46,323 nucleotides of DNA from Melioribacteraceae bacterium (GTDB taxonomy: Bacteria > Bacteroidota > Ignavibacteria > Ignavibacteriales > Melioribacteraceae). The notes under the pieces are model-generated. The model worked only from the letters and a program-made list of their open reading frames with translations, did not search any database and had not been told where the DNA came from. The stretch's first letter is position 1; each line of letters opens with the position of its first letter. This document shows, piece by piece, positions 1-8,411 of the stretch. The position numbers and the translations under genes are program-made. The stretch spans positions 1-46,323 of the forward strand of contig JAIOZI010000041.1 in the NCBI GenBank assembly GCA_021740785.1, given 5' to 3'.

Positions 1-176
1 TAAAATGTTTTATTAAAACATTTTATGTTGCGGGATTAACCCCGACAATTTGTAAGAAAAATATTTTACTCAAATAACGAATTCCAAAATTTCTATATGG
101 CTAAGTATTTGATATTTCTCAACTTACAAATTGTCGGCCGAAGGGCAGATTTTCCAATGGAAAATCTGGGTTAATA
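1..176 (+). repeat. Hairpin-rich ~175-bp repeat, left copy
   Basis: This stretch matches the reverse complement of 45871-46048 almost throughout, with only scattered substitutions and single-base indels. It consists of nested perfect inverted repeats: a 12-bp stem with a one-base loop at 1-25, a 15-bp stem with arms 42-56 and 123-137 enclosing about 66 bases, and an 11-bp stem with a one-base loop at 146-168, followed by GGGTTAA. The element may begin before base 1. It has no coding potential. It could be a MITE, an insertion-sequence end or a dispersed structured repeat; the sequence alone does not decide. Confidence 0.85.
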
Positions 177-233
177 ATATTTTGTGGGGGTTCTTTACTA
201 TAAATGAAATATCCCCAAGCAACAATTAAATAA

Positions 234-992
234 CTACTTCTTCTTAAACTGCTGAATATAATTTTTTGTAAAATCGGAAAGCACAAGCCTGCCGCTTATT
301 TCAGCTCTTTCTTCAAGAAGTGAATCCCAGTTGTCTGTCCCTTCCCAAAATATTTCTTTTAATTTCTTCATTGCCTCCGGGCTGCTGTTGGAAAGCTTAA
401 CGGCAATTTCGTTTAATGATGCGTCAAGTTGTTCAACTGAAGAGAATACATCAGTGTACAACCCTTTTTCCTTTGCCCATGATGAATCACGCCAATCATA
501 ATCGATTGACATTGCGGTAAATGATGCGGTGCCTACTTTTCTTTCAACTGCGGGACCAACGACAAACGGACCTATCCCAAGAGCAAGTTCACTCAACTTA
601 ACCGAAGCCGATTCATGTGCGAATACATAATCAGAGGATGCCGTTAAACCAACTCCGCCGCCTACAATTTTACCATGAACGCGGGCGACTATAAACTGCG
701 GACATTTTTTCATTGCATTAATTACATTAGCAAAACCCATGAAGAATTTTTTGCCTGTTTCAAAATCTTCTATTGCGAGCAGTTCATCAAATGAAGCGCC
801 GGCACAAAACGCCTTATCACCTTCACTCTTTAATATTATTACGTTTACATCATCTCTGTCCTTCAATGATTTAAATTCATCCGCAAGTTTAGTCAGCAAA
901 TCACCGGGGAGCGAATTACTTTTCGGATGAAAAAAAGTAACAGTTGCAATTTTATCTTTTACATCGGTTTTCACAAATCCGTTTTCACTCAT
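234..992 (-). CDS. Enoyl-CoA hydratase/isomerase family protein (crotonase fold)
   Basis: This 252-residue protein has the length and fold signature of the crotonase superfamily, which acts on acyl-CoA thioesters in the cytoplasm. The two oxyanion-hole segments are visible as AFCAGASFDEL (about residues 61-71) and GKIVGGGVGL (about 106-115). Of the two catalytic glutamates of classical enoyl-CoA hydratase, the second is present in KLSELALGIGP, while the first position (GGGxE in the rat enzyme) is Gly in GGGVGL. The same pattern occurs in methylglutaconyl-CoA hydratase-like (LiuC/GnyH) enzymes, so a branched-chain acyl-CoA role is possible but inferred. The ATG at 992 overlaps the 3' end of the upstream phosphatase gene by 8 bases, implying translational coupling. 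Confidence 0.85.
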   Translation of the reverse strand: MSENGFVKTDVKDKIATVTFFHPKSNSLPGDLLTKLADEFKSLKDRDDVNVIILKSEGDKAFCAGASFDELLAIEDFETGKKFFMGFANVINAMKKCPQFIVARVHGKIVGGGVGLTASSDYVFAHESASVKLSELALGIGPFVVGPAVERKVGTASFTAMSIDYDWRDSSWAKEKGLYTDVFSSVEQLDASLNEIAVKLSNSSPEAMKKLKEIFWEGTDNWDSLLEERAEISGRLVLSDFTKNYIQQFKKK

Positions 993-1656
993 TGTTAATT
1001 CCTTTCATTGATACAATGTTTTTCAATTCCAATAAATTTTCTATTATAAAATCAGGGTGCTCGGCTTTAATCTGATCAATCTCTCGGTAGCCGTGTGTTA
1101 CGGCACATGTTGATGCACCGGCATTTTTGCCGCATTGAATATCTTGTTCAGTATCGCCAATCATCAGGGTGTTTTGCGGATTGATTTTTAACTCGCCGCA
1201 GATGTTCAGTAACGGCGCCGCAGAAGGTTTGTTCGGGATGCCGGGTTTGCGTCCGGCTACATGATTAAAAAACTCTTCCAGCCTGAAATGTTCGATAATT
1301 TTTTCAGCTTGATCCTGACCTTTTGTAGTGAGCAGTGCGATTTTAATCCCGCTTGATTTTAAATAAGATAGAACTTCTTCAGTGTTTTCATATAAAGTTG
1401 AATGTGAAATGTAATCGAAATAATAATTTTTATAAATGGAAATGAACTGATCAAAATCAATTTCCGGGAGTTTGAAATAAAGGAATATTTCTTTGAAGTG
1501 CATCCCGATCATATTAATAAATTTGTTCTTCGAAATGTTGTGTTCAACATTCATTTCATCAAGTGCCGCAGAAGTAGAATTGTAAATGGTTTCGTGAGAA
1601 TTTACGATTGTACCGTCCAGATCAAATACAGCTAGTTCGAAAAATTTACTTTTCAT
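985..1656 (-). CDS. HAD-superfamily hydrolase, phosphoglycolate phosphatase-like
   Basis: A 223-residue cytoplasmic HAD phosphatase. All four HAD motifs are visible: motif I FDLDGT with the nucleophile Asp12 and general acid Asp14, motif II LLTTKGQ, motif III Lys in GRKPGIPNKPS, and motif IV MIGDTEQDIQCGKNAG. An alpha-helical cap between motifs I and II makes it a C1-cap enzyme of the Gph/PpaX type. The substrate could be 2-phosphoglycolate, pyrophosphate or another small phosphoester; sequence does not decide. The ATG at 1656 has a strong GAGAGGG ribosome-binding site. It is the first gene of a two-gene unit with the crotonase-fold gene, which starts inside its last codons. Confidence 0.85.
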   Translation of the reverse strand: MKSKFFELAVFDLDGTIVNSHETIYNSTSAALDEMNVEHNISKNKFINMIGMHFKEIFLYFKLPEIDFDQFISIYKNYYFDYISHSTLYENTEEVLSYLKSSGIKIALLTTKGQDQAEKIIEHFRLEEFFNHVAGRKPGIPNKPSAAPLLNICGELKINPQNTLMIGDTEQDIQCGKNAGASTCAVTHGYREIDQIKAEHPDFIIENLLELKNIVSMKGINNE

Positions 1657-1889
1657 GCCCTCTCAATTATTATTTCGGGTAAGATAAAAATAGAATTGAT
1701 TATATGCTGAAAAATATTTGTTACGGCATTTAATAAAGAGGAGAAATTAATAGTACTATTATTACCAGGTATAAAGGATTCGTTTTTTGTATTGTCCTGA
1801 ATGATGAATCTAAAACTGATTTATGGTGGCATCAATTTAACCGGAATTATGCTTTAGAACATGATACAGAAATAATATCATTATAAATT
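1657..1889. other. Gene-free stretch with a possible decayed reading frame
   Basis: No intact gene is visible. On the plus strand a frame stays open from about 1737 to a TAA at 1884-1886 and reads like protein (for example YKGFVFCIVLNDESKTD, then WWHQFNRNYALEHD), but it has no start codon and stops bound it upstream. It may be the tail of a lost gene. I could not assign a family. Confidence 0.3.
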
Positions 1890-1898
1890 GCGCCGTCA

Positions 1899-2040
1899 TT
1901 TTTTCGTAGGAACGCCTATGGCGATGGCGGCGATTCATTAAAGATAATGGAATGCGGGCTTTAGCCCAATAACCTTTTGGGTTAAAACCCGATATACTCG
2001 TTTATCCATTATTCACGGCGCTGAAGCGTCCTGCTATTAT
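1899..2040. repeat. Cluster of REP-like palindromes
   Basis: The stretch contains GGGCTTTAGCCC (1956-1967) and GGGTTAAAACCC (1979-1990), both perfect palindromes, flanked by GTAGGAACGC near 1904 and the imperfectly inverted GCGTCCTGCTAT near 2027-2038. The result is a roughly symmetrical 140-bp unit. Similar 'gggctttagccc' palindromes are common extragenic repeats in Bacteroidota genomes. It lies downstream of the anti-sigma gene, where it could also act as a transcript-end structure. Confidence 0.5.
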
Positions 2041-2166
2041 TCTTATTGAATAATCCATGTTTAATTCTACGGGGATGAGATTGTTGGATATATTTCCAGT
2101 GTGATTTTTTGTGATGAGAAATCTCAAGATATGTATTAATGAAGGAAAGCTAAAAATTGTTTGGAA

Positions 2167-2409
2167 TTATTCTTGGTCTTTTAACCCGAGAAAATCTAAA
2201 AGGTTATCGTGAGTTTTATCATCCACTTCAACATTATACATTTTGTAAAATTTAATGGTTGATTCAACCGAGTGGAAATAACTTTTACAATTATCACAAT
2301 GATCAAGATGTTCTTTTATTGCGACACATTTCGGCGAGTTCAGATCTTCTCCAAGATTATCACAAATGTGACTCATTACATCTTTACAAGTCGGTTTAGT
2401 TTCTTTCAT
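2167..2409 (-). CDS. Zinc-finger anti-sigma factor (ZAS/zf-HC2-like)
   Basis: A small soluble protein of 80 residues carrying the H-x3-C-x2-C zinc motif of anti-sigma factors (HLDHCDNC, about residues 35-42) with an upstream Cys in SPKC. Such proteins bind the cognate ECF sigma factor and hold it inactive, often responding to thiol oxidation. I chose the ATG at 2409 over an in-frame TTG at 2415 because ATG is stronger and the two lie six bases apart. The start lies within the last codons of the ECF sigma gene, a 14-base overlap typical of a co-translated pair. No membrane segment follows the zinc finger, so it probably acts in the cytoplasm. Confidence 0.75.
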   Translation of the reverse strand: MKETKPTCKDVMSHICDNLGEDLNSPKCVAIKEHLDHCDNCKSYFHSVESTIKFYKMYNVEVDDKTHDNLLDFLGLKDQE

Positions 2410-2983
2410 ATGCAAAAGTTTTATTTAATTCGTTTCTTAAAAATGCCCTGGCTCTGTGAAGCCTTGATTTAACTGCAGGAATGGATAAATCGGTAATTTT
2501 TCCTGTTTCTTCTGTTGATAATCCTTCAATATCTCTCAAGAGAAAAACAATCCTATAATCTTGAGGCAGTTTCTTTATGGCTTCATCCAAAATTTCTTTT
2601 AATTCATTATTTTCAGTAAAATTACCCGGAGTTACTTTCCAATCGGCGATATCTTTTTCATCGATAAATGCCTCATCGTCATCAAAAGAGGTATGACCGA
2701 ATTTTTTCTGCGATCTTGCAAGCATTAAGCAGTGGTTTGAAACAACGGTATAAAGCCAAGTTGACAATTTCGATTTACCGTGAAACTGACCGATATTTTT
2801 AACCATACTCAGAAAAGTTTCCTGCATTGAGTGTTCGGCGCGGTCTTTATTGCGGCAAATTTTAAAGGCAAAATTGTAAACCGTCTGCTCGTAAATCTTA
2901 ACAAGATCGGCTAAAGCTTTTCTGTCACCTTTTTGAGCTTTGCTTATTAATTCTTGTTCGTCTATGTTATTTGATGATTGCAT
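2396..2983 (-). CDS. ECF-family RNA polymerase sigma factor
   Basis: A 195-residue group 4 sigma factor. Region 2 spans roughly residues 20-90 (DLVKIYEQTVYNFAFKICRN, then STWLYTVVSNHC for regions 2.3-2.4), and region 4 roughly 130-185 (LPQDYRIVFLLRDIEGLS, then IPAVKSRLHRARAFLRNEL as the helix-turn-helix reading the -35 element). The acidic linker DDDEAFIDEKD separates them. It directs RNA polymerase to a small stress regulon and is presumably restrained by the overlapping zinc-finger protein. The ATG at 2983 faces a 389-base intergenic region. Confidence 0.9.
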   Translation of the reverse strand: MQSSNNIDEQELISKAQKGDRKALADLVKIYEQTVYNFAFKICRNKDRAEHSMQETFLSMVKNIGQFHGKSKLSTWLYTVVSNHCLMLARSQKKFGHTSFDDDEAFIDEKDIADWKVTPGNFTENNELKEILDEAIKKLPQDYRIVFLLRDIEGLSTEETGKITDLSIPAVKSRLHRARAFLRNELNKTFAYERN

Positions 2984-3372
2984 AAAAAAAAAGATTCACT
3001 TCCGGGATAAAACCACTTCTGATATTTGATGTAAATTGATAATTAATTCAAATGCAAAACACTAATTTAATACAATAAGCTGTTAAAGCCAAAAACTACA
3101 GACGGGCATCTATTATGCTAATTAGTTGACGCAGGTCAAAATGGAGCGGTTCTCTATATAATTGTGAACGGGAACATAGTATTAAATGAATATAATAATT
3201 AATATATCATCGAATTATTCAATGACCCCATGGAATTAAACGGCTAATGTGGTATTAAATTGCATTTACCGTACTTTTTTATTAATGTTGATATCATTTA
3301 TAGAACGGGATATATTGATTCAATTTGCTAGTAAATTATCCATCAAATTTTATACAATAAGTAAGAATCAAA
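2984..3372. other. Divergent intergenic region
   Basis: This 389-base region separates the leftward ECF sigma gene from the rightward cNMP/GAF ATPase gene and must hold promoters for both. The clear elements are a CRP/FNR-type palindrome at 3126-3139 and a TATAAT at 3157-3162 on the plus strand. A 17-codon reading frame at 3186-3239 is too short and has no ribosome-binding site, so I do not call it a gene. Confidence 0.6.
3126..3139. promoter_or_regulatory. CRP/FNR-type (DNR/NnrR/HcpR-like) operator
   Basis: TTGACGCAGGTCAA is a perfect 5-4-5 inverted repeat (TTGAC-N4-GTCAA), the form bound by CRP/FNR-family nitrosative-stress and anaerobic regulators such as DNR, NnrR and HcpR. A TATAAT hexamer lies 17 bases downstream at 3157-3162, putting the operator centre roughly 37-41 bases before a plausible transcription start, close to the class II activator position. 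The rightward transcript would lead into the cNMP/GAF ATPase gene after a leader of about 200 bases. Confidence 0.55.
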
Positions 3373-5439
3373 ATGGACAATCAATTACTAACAGCGTTTA
3401 AGAATAACTCACTTTTTAAAGATATTGATCTTAGCAACATCGATTTAAGTGAAGTTAAAGGGAAGCTACATTCTCTTAATGAAGGAAATATTATTTACGA
3501 AAAAGGAGATTCTCCGGGGTCAATATATCTTGTTATTGATGGTCAGGTGAACCTGTTAAAAAGAAAACCAGATGGATCTTCCGAAACGATCTCTGCAGGT
3601 CCGAACATGTTTTTCGGTCAGAATGAATTTTTCGGGGACTCGCCCCGCAGCCAAACTGCAGTTGCTGCCAAACAAACCTACCTCGTGGAATTAAATCAAC
3701 AGGAATTAATAACCTTAATAACGCAGGATGATTTAATTTCAAGAAATTTGAGGGGTGGTGTAACGGAAGAGGATAGTTTTTCAAATGAGATTGAGGTGCA
3801 GCCTGATGAATTTGATACAGAGGAAAATGGGGTTACCGAAACTACTGATCTCGATTTAAATATGGAAGACAATACCTCTGAACCGGAAAATACAGATGAT
3901 TCAAAGTTTTCCGAAATTCAAGGAGATGAGGATGCGGCGTTTTGGAAATCGATGGAAGGGGATAAATCAGTTGATTTTAATGAACCTAAGATAGAGAATG
4001 CTGCAGAAAAAAAAATTAATGAACCGGAAAAGGAAAATATGGAAACTAATAAACATGAAGATATTGATCCGGATAAATTAGCAAAAGACATCAATGCGGA
4101 AATAGAGGCACAGTTCAATTTTCCAAACAGTGATGATGAGTTCAATTTGGATGATGCCGTCAAAACTGAGGAAAAAGGAAGCGATGAAGATTTTGATAAA
4201 GATACGCAGAAAGAGAAATTAATTGAAGCGACTAGACAGCCGTTAAGAAATAAAGAAGGCAAACTCATATTAACCGCTGATCATTTGGAAATGATTAATC
4301 GTGCCGCCCAGATGGTGAACACCAATATTAAACTTGATGAATTGTTAAAGAATATTGTTGATGTTGCTTCCGAACTTACCGCTGCCGATAGGGGCACTTT
4401 GTATTTAGTTGATAAAGAAAAAAATGAGCTGTGGTCAAAAGTACTTCAGGGAAGTGAACTTAAGGAAATTCATCTGAAAATTGGTGAAGGTATTGCAGGA
4501 TGGGTAGCACAAAACGGAGAAGTAGTTAATCTGAGTAATGCGGAAAAAGATAAAAGATTTAAGTCGGATTATGATAAATCCAGCGGTTACCGCACGAAAA
4601 GTATGCTGGTGTTTCCTGTAAAGAATAAAGAAAAGGAGGTAGTGGGAGTTCTTCAATTGTTGAACGATGAAGAAGGTCATTTTAGTCGTCTTGATGAAGA
4701 ATTTTTAAATGCACTTTCAATTCATGCGGCGCTTGCGCTTGAGAATTCCGAACTGCTTGAAAAATTATTAAAAACCGAGCGTGTTAATACTCTTGGTAAA
4801 ATGGCAAATTTTTTGATCTCGGATATTAAGAAGCCCGTCTTGGTCAGCAAAAGATATGTTGAACACCTCAGGAGTAAAGAGATTCCTAAAGATATTATCC
4901 AGGTGCTTGATATGACTCTTGAGCAATTAAATCATGTTGCAGACTTAGTTCAAACGACTTCAAATTATTCCGAAGGGACGAAAATTCTTCGTGCAGTAAA
5001 AACAAGTATTAATGAAGCGCTTCAGGATTTCAGCAACCGGGTTTATTCACTTGTGCAGACGAAAAACAGCCAGTTGTTAAATGAATTTGCGATGGATGTA
5101 TATGTTAAGCTCGACAGGAAAGAGTTCTTCCAAGCATATAATCACATTATTAAAAATGCATGCGACGCAATGCCGGAAGGCGGCACGATAGAAGTAACTA
5201 CGGAAGTAGAAAACGATTTGGTTAAAATCTACATCAAAGATAGCGGTCTAGGAATTCCGGAAACAATAAGAGACAAAATATTCGAACCGTTTATGTCGCA
5301 TGGTAAAAAGGAAGGTACAGGTCTTGGACTGGCAATTACGAAAAAAATTGTTCAAGATCACGGCGGTTCAATAGATCTTAGAAGCGAACTGGGCGAAGGC
5401 ACAACATTCATTATAGCATTGCCTACGGTTCCCGCATAG
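3373..5439 (+). CDS. cNMP-binding/GAF/GHKL-ATPase sensor lacking the phospho-accepting His
   Basis: A 688-residue cytoplasmic protein without membrane segments. Residues ~1-125 form a cyclic-nucleotide-binding-like barrel (NIIYEKGDSPGSIYLVIDG). Residues ~130-285 are an acidic, probably disordered linker. Residues ~300-465 are a GAF domain (ADRGTLYLVD, LKIGEGIAGWVAQNGEVVN). Residues ~470-688 resemble a histidine kinase core. The ATP-binding boxes are intact: N box IKNACDAMP, G1 DSGLGIP, F box IFEPFMS and G2 GTGLGLAI. The dimerisation helix reads LISDIKKPV where kinases have IxHDIKNP; the His is Ser483 (codon TCG at 4819). It therefore cannot autophosphorylate there and may act by ATP-dependent conformational change or by partner binding. 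miaA follows 12 bases later. Confidence 0.85.
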   Translation: MDNQLLTAFKNNSLFKDIDLSNIDLSEVKGKLHSLNEGNIIYEKGDSPGSIYLVIDGQVNLLKRKPDGSSETISAGPNMFFGQNEFFGDSPRSQTAVAAKQTYLVELNQQELITLITQDDLISRNLRGGVTEEDSFSNEIEVQPDEFDTEENGVTETTDLDLNMEDNTSEPENTDDSKFSEIQGDEDAAFWKSMEGDKSVDFNEPKIENAAEKKINEPEKENMETNKHEDIDPDKLAKDINAEIEAQFNFPNSDDEFNLDDAVKTEEKGSDEDFDKDTQKEKLIEATRQPLRNKEGKLILTADHLEMINRAAQMVNTNIKLDELLKNIVDVASELTAADRGTLYLVDKEKNELWSKVLQGSELKEIHLKIGEGIAGWVAQNGEVVNLSNAEKDKRFKSDYDKSSGYRTKSMLVFPVKNKEKEVVGVLQLLNDEEGHFSRLDEEFLNALSIHAALALENSELLEKLLKTERVNTLGKMANFLISDIKKPVLVSKRYVEHLRSKEIPKDIIQVLDMTLEQLNHVADLVQTTSNYSEGTKILRAVKTSINEALQDFSNRVYSLVQTKNSQLLNEFAMDVYVKLDRKEFFQAYNHIIKNACDAMPEGGTIEVTTEVENDLVKIYIKDSGLGIPETIRDKIFEPFMSHGKKEGTGLGLAITKKIVQDHGGSIDLRSELGEGTTFIIALPTVPA

Positions 5440-5451
5440 TGCAGCTTTAGG

Positions 5452-6357
5452 ATGTGTAGTTATAACATAGTTACAATTCTAGGACCAACAGCAGTCGGTA
5501 AAACTAAACTTGCCTCCGAATTAGCTTATCAATTTAACGGTGAAATAATCTCCGCAGATTCACGCCAGGTTTATAAGAGAATGGATATTGGTACAGGCAA
5601 AGATCTCGAGGATTATATAGTTGCCGGCAAAACAGTCCCGTATCATCTGATTGATGTATTTGATCCCAAGGAAGAATTCAATCTCTTCGAATTCAATAAG
5701 TTGTTCAATAAATCTTTTGAGAAAATTACAAGTGTCGGAAAGCTGCCATTCCTCGTTGGCGGAACAGGTTTATTCCTTCATTCCATCCTATCACAATATA
5801 AATTAAAGGATGCGGGAATTTATAAAAAAGATAAATCGCAATTTGATGATTACAGTGACGATGAACTGATCAAAAGACTGAAGAATACTAATGCAAAATT
5901 ACACAACACAACTGATTTGAATGACCGAGAGAGAATAATTAAAGCGCTGCTGATTTCCGAAAGCAATGGAAATGTTCTGCGAAAACCTGAAATTAATTCA
6001 TTAACAATCGGGATTAAACTGCCGAGAGAAGAAATAAAATCAAGGATAACTTCACGATTGAAAGGAAGACTTGAGTCCGGTATGATTGAAGAAGTTAGGG
6101 CTCTGCTTGAATATGCGGGATTCGAAAAACTAAATTTCTTCGGATTGGAATACCGATACATTGGTCTGTATCTTATTGGCGAATTAAATTATAACGATAT
6201 GTTTCAAAAGCTAAACAGCAGTATTCATAAATTTGCAAAGAAACAAATGACATGGTTCAGGAAAATGGAACGCGAAGGAATTAATATTAATTGGATTGAG
6301 GGACCGGATTTTAATTCGGCATCGGAACTGATTGAACGAAACATAACTGATTTATAA
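5452..6357 (+). CDS. miaA: tRNA dimethylallyltransferase
   Basis: MiaA transfers the dimethylallyl group to N6 of A37 in tRNAs reading UNN codons, the first step of ms2i6A formation. The 301-residue length is normal. Diagnostic motifs are the P-loop GPTAVGKT (about residues 11-18), SADSRQVYKRMDIGTGK (about 34-50), the LVGGTGLF loop and the C-terminal QMTWFRKM segment. The ATG at 5452 lies directly behind an AGG, so its ribosome-binding site is unusual and a short leader cannot be excluded. It is followed after three bases by the GT2 gene, forming a tight rightward unit with the kinase-like gene before it. Confidence 0.95.
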   Translation: MCSYNIVTILGPTAVGKTKLASELAYQFNGEIISADSRQVYKRMDIGTGKDLEDYIVAGKTVPYHLIDVFDPKEEFNLFEFNKLFNKSFEKITSVGKLPFLVGGTGLFLHSILSQYKLKDAGIYKKDKSQFDDYSDDELIKRLKNTNAKLHNTTDLNDRERIIKALLISESNGNVLRKPEINSLTIGIKLPREEIKSRITSRLKGRLESGMIEEVRALLEYAGFEKLNFFGLEYRYIGLYLIGELNYNDMFQKLNSSIHKFAKKQMTWFRKMEREGININWIEGPDFNSASELIERNITDL

Positions 6358-6360
6358 TAG

Positions 6361-7662
6361 ATGATTGCAAAAAACGATATTGATAAAAAACTGGTTCAAT
6401 ACTTAAAAGAACAAAACAACAGTAAATGGAAAGTTTGTACTGCCGATAACAAAAAGTATCGTGTTATTGTAGTTGTTCCTGCATTAAACGAAAGCGAATT
6501 TATAAATACACTTCTGGATTCAATTCGTCAACTTGATCACAAGTATTCTGAGAGAACACTTTTCTTATTTGTAGTTAACAACATACGGTCTGCTGATGAA
6601 TTAATCAGAGAGAACAATCTAGAAACAATATCCAAGCTGAAAGATTTTTCGCAAAACTCGTTTTGGAATGCTGCCTATATTGATGCGGCATCAAATGGAA
6701 ACGAGTTGCCGAACAAATCCGGCGGTGTGGGTTATGCACGTAAGCTCGGCATGGATAAAGCATTGGAACTTTTTAATAATTTTCTGGGAAGTTACCTGGT
6801 TTGTTTAGATGCCGATTGCAAAGTTGATAAAAATTATTTGAATGTAATATTCGAAAAAATTATTCCGAATAAGATATCAGCCGGTTATTTTAGATTTCAT
6901 CATGAACTGCCGGAAGATAATAATTCTAGGGCAGGAATAATATTTTACGAATTATTTCTTCATTATTACATGCTTGGTTTAAAATTAGCCGGGTCACACT
7001 TTGATTTCCACACAATCGGCTCAACAATTTTCTGCAGTGCCGAGATTTATCTGCAGACAGGGGGAATGGTGAAAACTAAAGCCGGTGAAGATTTTTACTT
7101 TCTTGAGAAACTTGCGAAAATCGACAAGATCAATGTTGTAAAGGAAACATGCGTATACCCGGCTGCACGGATATCCGACCGCGTTCCATTTGGAACAGGC
7201 GCAAAATTAAGAAAGTTTGATTCCCAAAATCATCATCATTATGAAGTTTATAATCACAAAATATTTTTACTGGTAAAAGAATGGTTTCAATTCTTCAATA
7301 ATAATAACAGGACTGATAATATTCTAAATTTTTCCAAGGAACTGAATAAACACTTGTATCAATTTTTAGTTGATAATAATTTTGAAAGTGACTGGAATAA
7401 CATTTTGGAAAATTCGATTTCGGAACGGCAAATTGAAAGACAAAAAATATTTTGGTTCGATGCCTTTAAGACGATGAAGCTGATACATTATTTAAGGGAT
7501 TGCGAATATAAAAATGAAAACATTTTTTCGGCAGTGAAAAAGTTAATGATGAATTATGATTATAATTTAGAATTAATAGAACCTAAATTTGAAATCCCGG
7601 ATGAAAAAAATCAATTAGTATATTTGGAAAAGATAAGAAATTATGTTTGGGAAATATTATAG
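6361..7662 (+). CDS. Family 2-like glycosyltransferase
   Basis: A 433-residue protein with a GT-A fold. The nucleotide-sugar binding start VIVVVPALNESEFINTLLDS lies near residues 35-55, and the metal-binding DxD is in LVCLDADCKVD near residue 150. A conserved GVGYARKLGMDKAL segment lies between them. No membrane helices are evident, so it is likely cytosolic or peripheral. The acceptor is unknown. The C-terminal third (after about residue 290) matches nothing I know and contains a His-rich turn (QNHHHYEVYNHK). It begins three bases after the miaA stop codon, so it is co-transcribed with it. Confidence 0.75.
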   Translation: MIAKNDIDKKLVQYLKEQNNSKWKVCTADNKKYRVIVVVPALNESEFINTLLDSIRQLDHKYSERTLFLFVVNNIRSADELIRENNLETISKLKDFSQNSFWNAAYIDAASNGNELPNKSGGVGYARKLGMDKALELFNNFLGSYLVCLDADCKVDKNYLNVIFEKIIPNKISAGYFRFHHELPEDNNSRAGIIFYELFLHYYMLGLKLAGSHFDFHTIGSTIFCSAEIYLQTGGMVKTKAGEDFYFLEKLAKIDKINVVKETCVYPAARISDRVPFGTGAKLRKFDSQNHHHYEVYNHKIFLLVKEWFQFFNNNNRTDNILNFSKELNKHLYQFLVDNNFESDWNNILENSISERQIERQKIFWFDAFKTMKLIHYLRDCEYKNENIFSAVKKLMMNYDYNLELIEPKFEIPDEKNQLVYLEKIRNYVWEIL

Positions 7663-7678
7663 ATAAGCCGGAGTGATA

Positions 7679-8290
7679 ATGGAAAGATTAAAATCATTTT
7701 TAAAGACAACCTTTTTAGGAGGAGCATTAGTCGTACTCCCGGTGGTATTATCAATATTGATATTCACCTGGATGTTTGAATTTGTTTTTGAAAACATCGC
7801 TCCGTTAACAAATGTTTTGATTGAAGCTACTAGTATAAATAAAATCATATCTGGTTTTATAGCTTTACTCCTAATCATTATTATCTTTTTCTTAGTTGGA
7901 TTAATAATCAAAACTCGTTTCGGAAATATCGGTTATAAATATTTTGAAGAAAAAATTTTATACCGAGTTCCGGGATATAAAATAATTAAAGAAACGTTAA
8001 GCCATATTTTTGGTGAACAAAAGACATTGTTTTCTTCAGTCGCACTCGTCGATTTGTACGGGAGCAGAACCTTGGTAACAGCTTTCGTAACCGGCGAGTA
8101 CGAGGATGGAAGCTGTACGGTTTTCGTACCATCCGGTCCGGTGCCGACTGCGGGATTTATCTACCATGTGAGGAAAGATCAAGTGCATAAAATTGATTAT
8201 CCGCTCGATAAAGCAATGAGAACGGTTTTAAGCCTTGGCGCCGGTTCAAAGGAGCTGCTGGATAAATATAAAAAACAAGTTAATGACTGA
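7679..8290 (+). CDS. DUF502 family membrane protein
   Basis: A 203-residue membrane protein of the DUF502 family, whose function is unknown. Two transmembrane segments are visible (about residues 10-35, LGGALVVLPVVLSILIFTW, and 55-78), followed by a soluble domain with VPGYKIIKETLSHIFGEQ and the family's proline/glycine turn VPSGPVPTAGF. I start it at the ATG at 7679, which has GGAG seven bases upstream; a GTG at 7673 would overlap that ribosome-binding site. It follows the GT2 gene after 16 bases. Confidence 0.85.
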   Translation: MERLKSFLKTTFLGGALVVLPVVLSILIFTWMFEFVFENIAPLTNVLIEATSINKIISGFIALLLIIIIFFLVGLIIKTRFGNIGYKYFEEKILYRVPGYKIIKETLSHIFGEQKTLFSSVALVDLYGSRTLVTAFVTGEYEDGSCTVFVPSGPVPTAGFIYHVRKDQVHKIDYPLDKAMRTVLSLGAGSKELLDKYKKQVND

Positions 8291-8411
8291 TACCCGGATT
8301 AGAAAACTCTTAATTGCGATAAATATTCCTTTCGAAAAAATCATCTGTTCATACAATAAAATCTTCCTATATACGTTTACTGCAATAGGAACTCGAAAAT
8401 TAGGTTAGGTA

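Noticed and set aside
1-176. Integron attC-like site, suggested by long imperfect pairing and GTTAA-type ends.
   Set aside because: No RYYYAAC/GTTRRRY pair lies at the ends of one stem, the copies are 46 kb apart in inverted orientation, and no cassette array or integrase is visible.
3186-3239. A 17-codon reading frame behind the FNR-type box.
   Set aside because: No ribosome-binding site, very short and AT-driven; no support as a leader peptide.
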